From NCBI RefSeq assembly GCF_003260975.1, contig NZ_CP030041.1:5087501-5151500 (forward strand): a stretch of DNA of 64,000 nt. The letters run 5' to 3'. Below the pieces are notes generated by a model, which ran no database searches, was not told where the DNA came from, and was given only the letters and a program-made list of their open reading frames with translations. The number at the start of each line of letters is the position of its first letter. Position 1 is the stretch's first letter. The stretch is from Echinicola strongylocentroti. Lineage in GTDB: Bacteria; Bacteroidota; Bacteroidia; Cytophagales; Cyclobacteriaceae. Positions 37,705 through 46,683 of the stretch are shown here, piece after piece. The position numbers were made by a program, and so were the translations under genes.

Positions 37705-39834
37705 ATGACTCATTACATTATACCCAAAATAATCTCCAGTGCAGTGTTAGTTGCTTTTCTCTTTTCGTGCGAAAAGGGAGGGCAGGACACTGTCGTTTCA
37801 GTCGTGGAGCGAATTGATACCACCGCTACCAACGCTCATTACATCAGCAATAGAGCCCCACTAAAACCCAGTGCATTGATCAAATTGCCCGTAGGGTCGG
37901 TCAAGCCGGAAGGATTTCTGAAGGAATACTTGGTGCGCCAAAAAAACGGATTGACCGGTCATCTGGGTGAAATCAGTGCTTGGCTACAGAAAGAAGACAA
38001 TGCTTGGCTCAGTAAGGATGGTGAAGGAGACTGGGGATGGGAGGAAGTGCCTTACTGGCTCAAAGGCTACGCGAATATTGGTTATTTACTGGAAGACCAA
38101 CAGATGATCGATGAAGCCAAAATCTGGCTGGAAGGTACCATGAACAGCCAGCGTGCCGATGGTAATTTTGGTCCGAAACACTTCGATGGAGACAACCAGG
38201 ATTTTTGGGCCAATATGATCATGCTCTATTGCCTTCAGTCCTATTACGAATACTCCAATGACGAAAAGGTACTGGACTTGATGACCAAGTATTTCAAGTT
38301 TCAATTGACCGTTCCTGATGAACATTTTCTCAATGGCTATTGGCAAAAACTACGTGGCGGAGACAATCTCCGAAGTGTTTTTTGGCTGTATAACCGCACT
38401 GGTGAGCCTTTCTTACTCGAATTGGCAGAAAAGCTCCATCGAAACACTTCCGATTGGGTAGGGAGAGACCATGACCTGGAGGATATTCATAATTACTATG
38501 AAGTACGCGATGGAGGGGAGGTGCCCGACTGGTACCGTGACCAGATCGACTGGCACAATGTCAATCATGCGCAGGCATTTAGAGAGCCTGCGCAGTATTA
38601 TTTGCTGAGCCACGATGATGCACACTTGGAAGCTACTTATGATAATTTTGACATTATTCGAGCCCATTTTGGGCAAGTTCCTGGTGGGATGTTTGGCAGT
38701 GATGAAAATGCCCGACCAGGTTATGCAGATCCGCGTCAGGGAGTCGAAACCTGCGGCATGGTGGAGCAGATGAACTCCGATGAGCATTTGCTGCGTATTA
38801 CGGGTGATCCATTTTGGGCTGATCATGCCGAGGAGGTAGCGTATAATACCTATCCAGCGGCGGTGATGCCGGATTTCAAATCGCTGCATTACATCACTTC
38901 ACCCAATATGGCACTGCTTGATGCCGAAAACCACGCTCCAGGTATTGCCAATAGCGGTCCATTCTTGATGATGAATCCTTTCAGTTCGCGATGCTGTCAG
39001 CATAATCATTCCCAGGGATGGCCGTATTTTGTGGAAAACCTTTGGATGGCTACTCCTGATAATGGGTTGGTGGCTGCGATCTATGGCCCAAGTAATGTGA
39101 CGGCCAAAGTCGGTGATGGACAGGAAGTGACCATTCAGGAAACTACCCAATATCCATTCCGTGGACAGTTGGCGTTTACCATAAAGACCGCCCAGCCCAC
39201 TGATTTTCCGCTTTATTTACGTATTCCTCATTGGACTACAGGTGCCACGGTGAGCGTAAATGGCAAGACGGTAAAGGAAAATGTGAAAGGAGCAGGCTAT
39301 GTCAAACTGGCTCGTGAATGGAATTCCGGTGACAAGGTGAGTTTGACCTTGCCTATGGAAATAGAGGTAAAGACGTGGGAAAAAAACAGCAATAGCTTTA
39401 GCGTAAGCCGTGGCCCGTTGACCTATTCGCTAAAGATCGGAGAAGATTATATCCGAAAAGAAAGTGATGAAACGGCCATTTGGGACTCCAAGTGGCAAGA
39501 AGGCGTGGACACCAAAAAGTGGCCATCTTGGGAAATCCGTCCCACTACCGATTGGAATTATACTTTGGTATTGGATAAGGAAAACCCTGCCGCTTCACTG
39601 GAAGTGGAAGAACGGCCTTGGCCTGAAAGTAATTTTCCGTTTACGCCGGAGAATGTACCTATCATGATCAAGGCAAAGGGGAAGCAAATGCCTACTTGGC
39701 AGCTTGATCAATATGGACTGGTGGGTGAACTGGAGGATTTGCCGGCTACTTCGGACCAGCCTGTGGAGGAGGTGACACTACTTCCAATGGGAGCAGCAAG
39801 GCTAAGGATCACCGCATTCCCCAATCTAAAATAA
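37705..39834 (+). CDS. GH127-family (DUF1680) beta-L-arabinofuranosidase
   Basis: Retaining glycosidase of the DUF1680/GH127 group, which uses a zinc-bound cysteine nucleophile. The residues known from HypBA1 (Glu338, Cys340, Cys417, Cys418) have matches at Glu348-Thr-Cys350 (VETCGM) and Cys430-Cys431 (SSRCCQHN). A further conserved segment DWHNVNHAQAFREPAQYY lies near 285-300. It has a lipoprotein signal ending LFSC (709 aa). The start codon lies inside a low-complexity ACTCATGACTCATTAC stretch; no other ATG leaves a signal peptide. It removes terminal beta-L-arabinofuranose, pointing to arabinosylated plant glycans or glycoproteins; related GH146 specificity is possible. Confidence 0.88.
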   Translation: MTHYIIPKIISSAVLVAFLFSCEKGGQDTVVSVVERIDTTATNAHYISNRAPLKPSALIKLPVGSVKPEGFLKEYLVRQKNGLTGHLGEISAWLQKEDNAWLSKDGEGDWGWEEVPYWLKGYANIGYLLEDQQMIDEAKIWLEGTMNSQRADGNFGPKHFDGDNQDFWANMIMLYCLQSYYEYSNDEKVLDLMTKYFKFQLTVPDEHFLNGYWQKLRGGDNLRSVFWLYNRTGEPFLLELAEKLHRNTSDWVGRDHDLEDIHNYYEVRDGGEVPDWYRDQIDWHNVNHAQAFREPAQYYLLSHDDAHLEATYDNFDIIRAHFGQVPGGMFGSDENARPGYADPRQGVETCGMVEQMNSDEHLLRITGDPFWADHAEEVAYNTYPAAVMPDFKSLHYITSPNMALLDAENHAPGIANSGPFLMMNPFSSRCCQHNHSQGWPYFVENLWMATPDNGLVAAIYGPSNVTAKVGDGQEVTIQETTQYPFRGQLAFTIKTAQPTDFPLYLRIPHWTTGATVSVNGKTVKENVKGAGYVKLAREWNSGDKVSLTLPMEIEVKTWEKNSNSFSVSRGPLTYSLKIGEDYIRKESDETAIWDSKWQEGVDTKKWPSWEIRPTTDWNYTLVLDKENPAASLEVEERPWPESNFPFTPENVPIMIKAKGKQMPTWQLDQYGLVGELEDLPATSDQPVEEVTLLPMGAARLRITAFPNLK

Positions 39835-39837
39835 CCA

Positions 39838-39900
39838 ATATCCCAAGTCTCAGGTCTCACTACTCAAGACTCACTACTCAATACTCAATACTCAAATCTA
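39838..39900. repeat. Low-complexity ACTCA heptad repeat
   Basis: Imperfect tandem units such as AGACTCACTACTCA and ATACTCAATACTCA immediately before the GH2 gene. Confidence 0.75.
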
Positions 39901-39912
39901 AACATAAACAAC

Positions 39913-41745
39913 ATGAAAAAGTCACTATTGCTAGGTGCCAGTCTGCTCCTTGCCCAGTCATTCGCTTGGGCACAAGAAAGCAACTGGGCACCTGCCGAAG
40001 GTAAAATTATGACAGAGTGGGCCGAAGAAATCGACCCCGAAAATGTCCATCAAGAGTATCCACGGCCACAATTGGTTCGGGAAGATAACTGGCAAAACCT
40101 CAACGGGCTATGGCAGTACGCCATTCAATCCAAAGGAGGACAATCGCCATCGTCTTTTGATGGGGAAATATTGGTGCCGTTTGCTGTTGAGTCCGCACTT
40201 TCTGGTGTCGGAGAGCGTGTAGGAGCCGAAAAGGAGCTATGGTACAAGACTACTTTTGATGCTAAAAAGTCCAGCAAGGAACGCGTGTTGTTGCATTTCG
40301 GTGCAGTGGATTGGGAAGCTGAAGTATTTGTAAACGGCACCTCAGTGGGCGTTCACAAAGGAGGCTATGCACCATTTTCTTTTGATGTCACCGATGCACT
40401 TAAAGGCAAAAAAGGCAACGAACTGATCGTAAGGGTCTGGGATCCTTCCAATGATGGTCCACAGCCCAGAGGCAAGCAAATCAAGAATCCACACGGAATC
40501 TGGTATACGCCTGTGACGGGGATATGGCAGACGGTTTGGACAGAGAATGTTCCTTCCAGCTATATTGCCAGTACCAAGAATACTCCGGACGTGGATGCAG
40601 GTACGCTGACAGTAGAAGCCGATGTGAAGAACGCCCAGTCTGGTCAGAAAGTACGTGTAAAAGCACTTGCTGAAGGACAGGTGGTCGCTGAAGAAGAAGT
40701 GGAAGTAGGCCAGCCGGCTGTGTTGAGCATTGCGAATGCCACACTTTGGGAGCCCGGAAATCCTTTCTTGTACGATCTGGAGGTGAGTCTGGTAAACGGT
40801 AACCGTGAAGTAGATGCTGCCCAAAGCTACGCAGCCATGAGAAAGGTAAGTATGGAGCTGGATGACGATGGTGTACAGCGAATGCTTGTCAACGATAAGT
40901 TTATTTTCCAATACGGTCCATTGGACCAAGGGTGGTGGCCTGATGGTTTGTACACTGCGCCTAGCGAAGAGGCCTTGGTATTTGATATCATCAAAACTCA
41001 GGAAATGGGCTTTAATATGATCCGTAAACACGTAAAAGTGGAGCCTGCAAGATGGTATTACCACTGTGACAAGATGGGGATGCTGGTATGGCAGGACATG
41101 CCCAGTGGTGACATGGGCAACCAGTGGAACCCACGTCCAGGGATCGTAGGGGTAGGTACGGAGCGTGACCGAACTCCCGAGTCTGAGGCGATATTCAGGA
41201 CTGAATGGAAAGAGATCATGGATGATTTCCATAATTTCCCCTCCATCATCGTATGGGTACCGTTCAATGAAGCTTGGGGGCAGTTTAAGACGGAGGAAAT
41301 CGTAGAATGGACCATGAAGTACGACGAAAGCCGTCTAGTAAATGGTGCCAGTGGCGGAAATTTCTTCCCTGTAGGACAAATCATGGATTTGCACAATTAC
41401 CCCGAGCCAGCCATGCCGAATCCTAAGTTCTTTGGTAAGGATATGGTCATTACTTTGGGAGAATTTGGTGGTCTGGGATTACCTGTGGAAGGCCACACTT
41501 GGCAAGAAAAAGACAACTGGGGCTATCAAAGTTTCAAGTCTGTGGAGGACCTCGAAAACCGCTATGCAGAGATGATGGAGTCTTTGGCGAAGTTGATCCC
41601 AAGAGGACTCTCGGCGGCCGTTTACACCCAAACCACCGATGTGGAGGTAGAGACCAATGGCCTGATGACCTATGACAGAAAAGTGATCAAATTGACACCT
41701 GCATTCCTCAAAAAAGTGCACGAGCAGCTTTATGATGCAGAGTAA
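39913..41745 (+). CDS. Glycoside hydrolase family 2 enzyme
   Basis: Secreted GH2 glycosidase (610 aa) with a cleavable signal peptide (SFAWAQ). Order: N-terminal sugar-binding jelly roll (about 45-185, LNGLWQYAI, VFVNGTSVGVHKGGYAPFSFDVT), Ig-like domain (about 190-300), TIM barrel (about 300-605). Acid/base Glu453 is in PFNEAW and nucleophile Glu517 in LGEFGG. Specificity (beta-galactosidase, glucuronidase, beta-L-arabinopyranosidase) cannot be assigned. It is the last gene of the HTCS-linked locus and is followed by a terminator-like hairpin. Confidence 0.9.
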   Translation: MKKSLLLGASLLLAQSFAWAQESNWAPAEGKIMTEWAEEIDPENVHQEYPRPQLVREDNWQNLNGLWQYAIQSKGGQSPSSFDGEILVPFAVESALSGVGERVGAEKELWYKTTFDAKKSSKERVLLHFGAVDWEAEVFVNGTSVGVHKGGYAPFSFDVTDALKGKKGNELIVRVWDPSNDGPQPRGKQIKNPHGIWYTPVTGIWQTVWTENVPSSYIASTKNTPDVDAGTLTVEADVKNAQSGQKVRVKALAEGQVVAEEEVEVGQPAVLSIANATLWEPGNPFLYDLEVSLVNGNREVDAAQSYAAMRKVSMELDDDGVQRMLVNDKFIFQYGPLDQGWWPDGLYTAPSEEALVFDIIKTQEMGFNMIRKHVKVEPARWYYHCDKMGMLVWQDMPSGDMGNQWNPRPGIVGVGTERDRTPESEAIFRTEWKEIMDDFHNFPSIIVWVPFNEAWGQFKTEEIVEWTMKYDESRLVNGASGGNFFPVGQIMDLHNYPEPAMPNPKFFGKDMVITLGEFGGLGLPVEGHTWQEKDNWGYQSFKSVEDLENRYAEMMESLAKLIPRGLSAAVYTQTTDVEVETNGLMTYDRKVIKLTPAFLKKVHEQLYDAE

Positions 41746-41755
41746 AGGAGCTTTT

Positions 41756-41817
41756 GGTTAAACCCGAAATATGCATTAACCTCATAACGATTCCTAATGC
41801 ATAAATCGGGTTAAACC
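41756..41817. repeat. Compact (62-bp) version of the dispersed inverted repeat
   Basis: GGTTAAACCCGAAATATGCATTA pairs with TAATGCATAAATCGGGTTAAACC across about 16 bp. These are the termini of the 175-bp elements at 3643, 57724 and 62528, with the centre missing. Confidence 0.8.
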
Positions 41818-41843
41818 TAAAGTTAGTTTTATAAATTATATCA

Positions 41844-41877
41844 AAAAAGCCAAGGTGAAAATCGCCTTGGGCTTTTT
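41844..41877 (+). terminator. Intrinsic terminator after GH2
   Basis: AAAAAGCCAAGG pairs with CCTTGGGCTTTTT across a 9-nt loop. Confidence 0.75.
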
Positions 41878-42267
41878 GTGCATATAGCTTTACCTGGATT
41901 AGCAATGTCGTTTAGTTAGTATGTATCTGGAAATATTGGTTTAATTGTTTTTCTTGCTTAATTCTAAGATGGTTTTCATCTCTTTACCTTTGTTACTTTT
42001 TTGCTTCAGGTCAAAAAAGTAACCAAAAAACCCCGCCGCTGTGCATCTATCGGCCTAAAATTAAAACCTTCCCTCATGCAGGCAAACTCCTCCTTCTCTA
42101 GCTGCCAACATTCTTTTTGGCTAGTATTTCGTCAAACAAGCCTGCCTTCTTGCCTACCCGCTTTTTAATTTCTTAACGCCCAATACCTGCAAGGCGGATC
42201 CATTTTATACATGTTTAGAAAGGCCATGGATTAAAACCATAATTCTCTCAATGGGCTATCAATAGGT
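41878..42267. other. Intergenic region with strong hairpin
   Basis: No gene is visible. GTTACTTTTTTG (41992-42003) pairs perfectly with CAAAAAAGTAAC (42012-42023). The rest (42024-42200) is C-rich, pyrimidine-biased DNA without a believable frame. Confidence 0.6.
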
Positions 42268-44751
42268 TCAATATGTCGTAAAGTTACAAATTGGCTGCAG
42301 CCATTGATAACTCTCCGAGCCAATGGGAGAGCCATCCGGTACAGGTGCTGTAGGAAGCTTTTCGGTAGGTTCTATGGGTTCATGGTCTAGTTTGGCCACG
42401 ATACGGTTGACGTAGCTTTGGTGGGCGGTTTGTGCTGCAGATCCATTGGAAGTAATACTGTCATTTAATTTTTGAATCCCCTGATAGGCCAATGCTCTTG
42501 CTTGTGCGGAAGCTTGTCCACTTCGATAAAGATCAATCAGCTGGCCTAATAATGCTTTTTGGACAGTACGGGAGATCTCTTCTTCATATTCCGAGGAAGC
42601 AGGAAATCCATTTACGGTTTGGATGGTTTTGTTCATGATTTCCATCAGTCCGGGAAGCGCTGTATTCACTGCATGCTGCGCAACTAGCCGGCTTGCCCTA
42701 TGAGGGTGGAAAATAAATGAGAAAGTCATCTCTGCCGCTACTTGTGGCGGGGTGAGCGGGTCAAATGTCAGCCCTGTTTTTCCTTGGAAAGTTTCTCTGC
42801 TATTGGCACTGTATCCATAAGGTCTGGGCGGAACAAGTTCCAGCACTTTTGCAGGCACTTCGAGGTTTTCCGGTGCTACGGTAGCCAAAAGCGCATCCAA
42901 GGCATTGATTTGTGACTTGGCATTGACAGGTGTCGGAGCACTGCTACCGTCGCCTCTCACCGCATACTGATAGTTGACCCCAGCGATCAACTTGGAGGCG
43001 GCATCCACCTGGTACCGATGAAAAAGGTACATCGGTACAAAGACCTCTTCTAAAGTGGCCATAGGTTGTCCCATTTTTATTTTCTTTTCACTGAATTCAG
43101 CTAGGACATGTTTTCTGATCTCCATGACTCGGTTCAGTTCATCGACTGAATTGGAGCCGTTGTCCCAGAGGTGGGTGGATGGATGGGCACTTCCTGCTGG
43201 ACGGGCATCTTGGTCCGAGAGAAAGTCCAGCCCCTTCGTTCGGTAGGATGTTACAAGTTTGTCGATTTCTTGAAGTTCATCGCTGCCCGCTGGAAATTCC
43301 CCGTAGGCCATTTCAATGGCGACTTGGTCCCATTCACCAATTCCCGCATCATAGGCATCGGAGAGGTCTAAGTTGCCGTCACCGTCCATCTGTACAAGCG
43401 GATGGGGATAATCCATTACGGAAGCCCTGTCTTGTGCACTGGCGACGTAATTATGTGGCAATCCAAGGGTGTGTCCTACCTCATGGGCGGCCAGTTGGCG
43501 CATTCTGGCCAAGGCCATATCCAGCATCGCTTCATCTTCCACTTCGCCCGTTTCCAGGTAATTGGCAATGAGCCCTTGCGCAATGAGAAAATCTTGACGT
43601 ACACGAAGGGAACCAAGCGTTACTTTACCCTTGATGATTTCGCCCGTTCTGGGATCTGTGATTCCACCGCCGTAGGACCATCCACGGGTAGACCGGTGCA
43701 CCCATTGGACGAGATTGTAGCGGATATCCATGGGATCCGCATCTTCGGGGAGGAGTTTTACTTGGAAGGCATCGATAAACCCTGCTGCTTCGAATGCTTC
43801 CGCCCACCATTGTGTGCCTTCCATAAGCGCAGAGCGAATAGGCTCAGGAGTACCGGGATCGATGTAATATACGATAGGTGCTATCACTTCACTGGGAGCA
43901 GTGCCGGGATTTTTTTTGGTCAGCCGATGTCTTCTGATGTATCTTTTGACGATAGGCTCGTTAATCGGTGTGGCAAAATCGTAAAAGCTTACTGCATTGA
44001 CGCCAGCCCTAGGGTCAAAGAGACGGGGAGTGTACTTGTCATCAGGGAGCTTGACAAAGGAATGGTGCATCCTCACGGTGACCGCATCGGAAGACGGCGT
44101 GACGCTTCGCAGATAACCTCCAGCCCCACTTCCCGTAAGGGTGATGGTCGCTTCTATTTCTGTGTTTTCAGGAAAGCTTTTGGTGCGTGGCAAGTAGATG
44201 GCAGAGCGCTTGGGGGCTATTTTATAATTGCCTTGGTTCCTTCTGCTGATAGCTGATGAAGCCCCCACTGCATCCTGTAAGGCAAATTCCGTGGCGTCCA
44301 CCAAATAGTGTGTAGTAGATTGTGCCGCAATGTCAAATCCCCACAAAACGGATTCTGCAAAAGACTCTTCAACGGCTTTTTGTTCCATGGTATTATCAGT
44401 GATGGCCCGATAGTCATAATTACTTTCTGCCATCAATAGTTTTTTTCCTGATTTTCGGAAATTTACCACATGAGCACCAGAGAGCCTGCCTCTGTCCAGT
44501 CCGATGTCATTGGATCCCAGACCGGAGGCGAGGGAAGGGTAGTAGAGGATTTCTTCTTCGGTTTTGGGAATCTCTAGCCATATTTTGCCGGTATTGTCAT
44601 CCCAATAAAGAGGGAAAAAACCCGGCTTTTTTTCCATGCCCGCTACCAATTCGGCAATGGTAGGGGACGGATTGGATTGGGAAAATCCATGGTGTACAGC
44701 AATGGTAAATAGGATGAGGGATAGTGTGAAGGTTAGTAAAGCTTTTTTCAT
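42268..44751 (-). CDS. Zinc-dependent metalloprotease, DUF5117/DUF5118 type
   Basis: Secreted metzincin-like protease of 827 aa. The zinc site is HEVGHTLGLPH (His423, Glu424, His427, His433) and the Met-turn is SVMDYPHP about 20 residues later. The N-terminal signal (SLILFTIAVHHGFSQ) is followed by the substrate-shielding beta region typical of these Bacteroidota proteins (ETPKTE..EILYYPSLASGLGSNDIGLDRG-like motif near 60-85). It probably degrades or processes extracellular protein. It is convergent with the GH2 locus and has no obvious operon partner; the CpxP-like gene upstream on the same strand is 190 bp away. Confidence 0.88.
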   Translation of the reverse strand: MKKALLTFTLSLILFTIAVHHGFSQSNPSPTIAELVAGMEKKPGFFPLYWDDNTGKIWLEIPKTEEEILYYPSLASGLGSNDIGLDRGRLSGAHVVNFRKSGKKLLMAESNYDYRAITDNTMEQKAVEESFAESVLWGFDIAAQSTTHYLVDATEFALQDAVGASSAISRRNQGNYKIAPKRSAIYLPRTKSFPENTEIEATITLTGSGAGGYLRSVTPSSDAVTVRMHHSFVKLPDDKYTPRLFDPRAGVNAVSFYDFATPINEPIVKRYIRRHRLTKKNPGTAPSEVIAPIVYYIDPGTPEPIRSALMEGTQWWAEAFEAAGFIDAFQVKLLPEDADPMDIRYNLVQWVHRSTRGWSYGGGITDPRTGEIIKGKVTLGSLRVRQDFLIAQGLIANYLETGEVEDEAMLDMALARMRQLAAHEVGHTLGLPHNYVASAQDRASVMDYPHPLVQMDGDGNLDLSDAYDAGIGEWDQVAIEMAYGEFPAGSDELQEIDKLVTSYRTKGLDFLSDQDARPAGSAHPSTHLWDNGSNSVDELNRVMEIRKHVLAEFSEKKIKMGQPMATLEEVFVPMYLFHRYQVDAASKLIAGVNYQYAVRGDGSSAPTPVNAKSQINALDALLATVAPENLEVPAKVLELVPPRPYGYSANSRETFQGKTGLTFDPLTPPQVAAEMTFSFIFHPHRASRLVAQHAVNTALPGLMEIMNKTIQTVNGFPASSEYEEEISRTVQKALLGQLIDLYRSGQASAQARALAYQGIQKLNDSITSNGSAAQTAHQSYVNRIVAKLDHEPIEPTEKLPTAPVPDGSPIGSESYQWLQPICNFTTY

Positions 44752-44945
44752 AAATGGTTATGGTCAGAAAAATGGAAATAATAGGATGTTCTCAGTAGGT
44801 ATTTGGGATGAATAATAATCCAAAAAAATAGGCGGATAAACTAATGGAAATACATGAATGGTAAGAGGTAGAGACTGTTAGCAAAACAGTCTCTACGGTG
44901 AGGGGGCAAGCAACTTTTATAATTTAATCGTAAAGTAGAAGGAGA

Positions 44946-45413
44946 TTACGGAATAGGGACTTCTTCTTTAGGCCTGTTTCCTCGCTGCCTGTTCATTCTA
45001 AAAAGCTGTTTGATAAATTCCCTGTCCGCTTCCTGAAGCAAGAAAACCTGTTTGGGACTGAGTGTTTCAGAGAACTTTTCAATCGATTTTTTTTCAAGGT
45101 TAAGCAATTCCTCTTGTAGTGCTATTTTGGAATTGATCAGTTCGGTAGCTTTTTCGTTGGTAAGGGATGATTTCTCCACTTGGGAGATTTTCCGCATTTG
45201 GTGGTGGATGTTTCTCCGCTTCTCTTCAAACTCGTTGTAGACTGGCCAAAACTGCTCTGCCTGATCAGGAGTAATGTCCAGTTTTTGGGTAATAAAGGCA
45301 ATTTTTGCCGCTTCCAACTTTTCACTGTCATAGCCAAGGTCTCCACCTCTTCGCTGCGCCAAAAGGCTAGAGGAAATCAAGGCCATCCATATCAATAAAC
45401 TTAACTTTTTCAT
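44946..45413 (-). CDS. Periplasmic CpxP/Spy-like stress protein
   Basis: Small exported protein (155 aa) with signal MKKLSLLIWMALISSSLLAQ and a long all-helical body rich in Glu, Lys and Gln. The segment KLDITPDQAEQFWPVYNEF and the later LSPKQVFLLQEADREF are the two LTPxQ-like motifs expected of Spy/CpxP-type chaperones or sensors. It lies downstream of a small membrane protein and an ECF sigma gene on the same strand, the order expected of an envelope-stress module. It would bind misfolded protein or modulate the sensor; direct function is not proved. Confidence 0.72.
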   Translation of the reverse strand: MKKLSLLIWMALISSSLLAQRRGGDLGYDSEKLEAAKIAFITQKLDITPDQAEQFWPVYNEFEEKRRNIHHQMRKISQVEKSSLTNEKATELINSKIALQEELLNLEKKSIEKFSETLSPKQVFLLQEADREFIKQLFRMNRQRGNRPKEEVPIP

Positions 45414-45450
45414 GATTTTTAAATTTTCCGGTTCCTACTGATTTCCAAGG

Positions 45451-45837
45451 TTAATAATACCATAGTTCCTCTTCCAGTTCACTTTCACTGAATTGATAAG
45501 ATTGCCATTGTTCTTCAACTAGCTCGTTCAGGATGGCATTGGGATCATCAGAAAGCGACAATACATCCTCCGCACTCCACTCGCCCTGATCGATTAACAG
45601 TTCAATTTCATCTTCCACGGCCAAAGCAGTGGGGGTCGTTGTTTCCGTTATGCTCTCTGTTTCGAATTTAAAGATAAATAAAGAAGTAGACAGCACAACC
45701 ATTGCAGCAGCTGCCCAACTAATCCAGATCGTCCGCTGCTTACCTTGTGCATTTTTTGCCATTACCTGCTCAGGAAGACTTTCAAAGTAGCCCTCTGGTA
45801 CACGGAAAATTTCGCCTTTTGGAATGTTCTTTTTCAT
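45451..45837 (-). CDS. Small single-pass membrane protein, probable anti-sigma factor
   Basis: Protein of 128 aa with one membrane helix (WISWAAAAMVVLSTSLFIF, about 44-62), a short N-terminal cytoplasmic part containing VPEGYFESLPEQV, and an acidic periplasmic C-terminus ending EEELWYY. It follows the ECF sigma gene and precedes the CpxP-like gene. I do not recognise a named domain; the VPEGYFE motif recurs in small membrane proteins beside Bacteroidota sigma genes. Anti-sigma function is inferred from position and topology. Confidence 0.6.
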   Translation of the reverse strand: MKKNIPKGEIFRVPEGYFESLPEQVMAKNAQGKQRTIWISWAAAAMVVLSTSLFIFKFETESITETTTPTALAVEDEIELLIDQGEWSAEDVLSLSDDPNAILNELVEEQWQSYQFSESELEEELWYY

Positions 45838-45872
45838 AACCTATATTTTAGACAATGGATACTGGAAAAGGT

Positions 45873-46421
45873 TTAGTCGCCATTGATTTGATTTTCGATT
45901 TTTTTCACGGCATGGTGATAGCTGGCTTTTAATGCCCCCACAGATGTTTGCGTGATTTCGCTCATTTGTTCATAGCTCATATCCTCATAATACTTCATAT
46001 TGAAGACCAGTCGTTGCTTTTCAGGAAGTTTCAAGAGTAGCTTTTGAAGCAATAACTGAATGTCGTCTCCCTCAATATGTGGGGAATTGTCCAAGTACTT
46101 GACCATTTTATTTTCATGGTCTTCAAGCGTCAGGAATTGGCGTTTTTTCTTTTTATTCAGGAAATTGAGACTTTCGTTGACCGCAATCCTGTAAAGCCAT
46201 GTAAACAGGGTTGAGTCGGCCTTGAACTTGTCGATAAACCTAAATGCACGAATGAAGGTGTTCTGAGTGATATCGTCTGCATCTTCGTGAATGATCACCA
46301 TCTTCCTTATGACGCTATAAATGCGCTTTTGGTAGTAGGTTACAAGCAGTCGATACCCCTCTTCCCTCGTGTTGGGGGCTTTTATCAGTGCCAATAATGA
46401 TGCGTCGTCCAATGGATTCAT
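45873..46421 (-). CDS. ECF RNA polymerase sigma factor
   Basis: Sigma-70-family protein. The ATG at 46421 (MNPLDDASLLALIK) is preferred because it begins region 2 as usual; a start at 46571 would add 50 residues with no sigma homology. Region 2 includes YYQKRIYSVIRKM and DADDITQNTFIRAFRFIDKF; region 4 includes LPEKQRLVFNMKYYEDMSYE and SEITQTSVGALKASYHHAVKK. It is the first gene of a three-gene unit with the small membrane protein and the CpxP-like protein, which suggests envelope-stress control. Confidence 0.87.
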   Translation of the reverse strand: MNPLDDASLLALIKAPNTREEGYRLLVTYYQKRIYSVIRKMVIIHEDADDITQNTFIRAFRFIDKFKADSTLFTWLYRIAVNESLNFLNKKKKRQFLTLEDHENKMVKYLDNSPHIEGDDIQLLLQKLLLKLPEKQRLVFNMKYYEDMSYEQMSEITQTSVGALKASYHHAVKKIENQINGD

Positions 46422-46592
46422 TTCCTGCTTAGACTGATAAGATACCCATAAGTTTAATGGCATCACAAGAAAAAATGAAGCGAGTAAGGTAGTTAATTGA
46501 TTATGAGTTAGGGACAGTGTGGTGTTCTCTGTTTTTTTAGTATACTCTTTGGTTAGTAAAACATTGGCCAAAAGCTAATTTTCACAAAGCAA

Positions 46593-46625
46593 AAGAGCCA
46601 ACAAGCAATCACGCCTTTGGCTCTT
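46593..46625 (-). terminator. Intrinsic terminator after universal stress protein gene
   Basis: AAGAGCCAA (46593-46601) and TTGGCTCTT (46617-46625) form a 9-bp stem; reading the minus strand it is followed by TTGCTTT. Confidence 0.8.
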
Positions 46626-46683
46626 GTATACCTTGATTAAAGCATATTCCGTGGTTAGTCACCATTTAGTAAAGAGGTGGTGA

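Noticed and set aside
43402..44256. 284-aa plus-strand frame inside the metalloprotease gene
   Set aside because: Antisense shadow; the minus strand carries the HEXXHXXGXXH active site.
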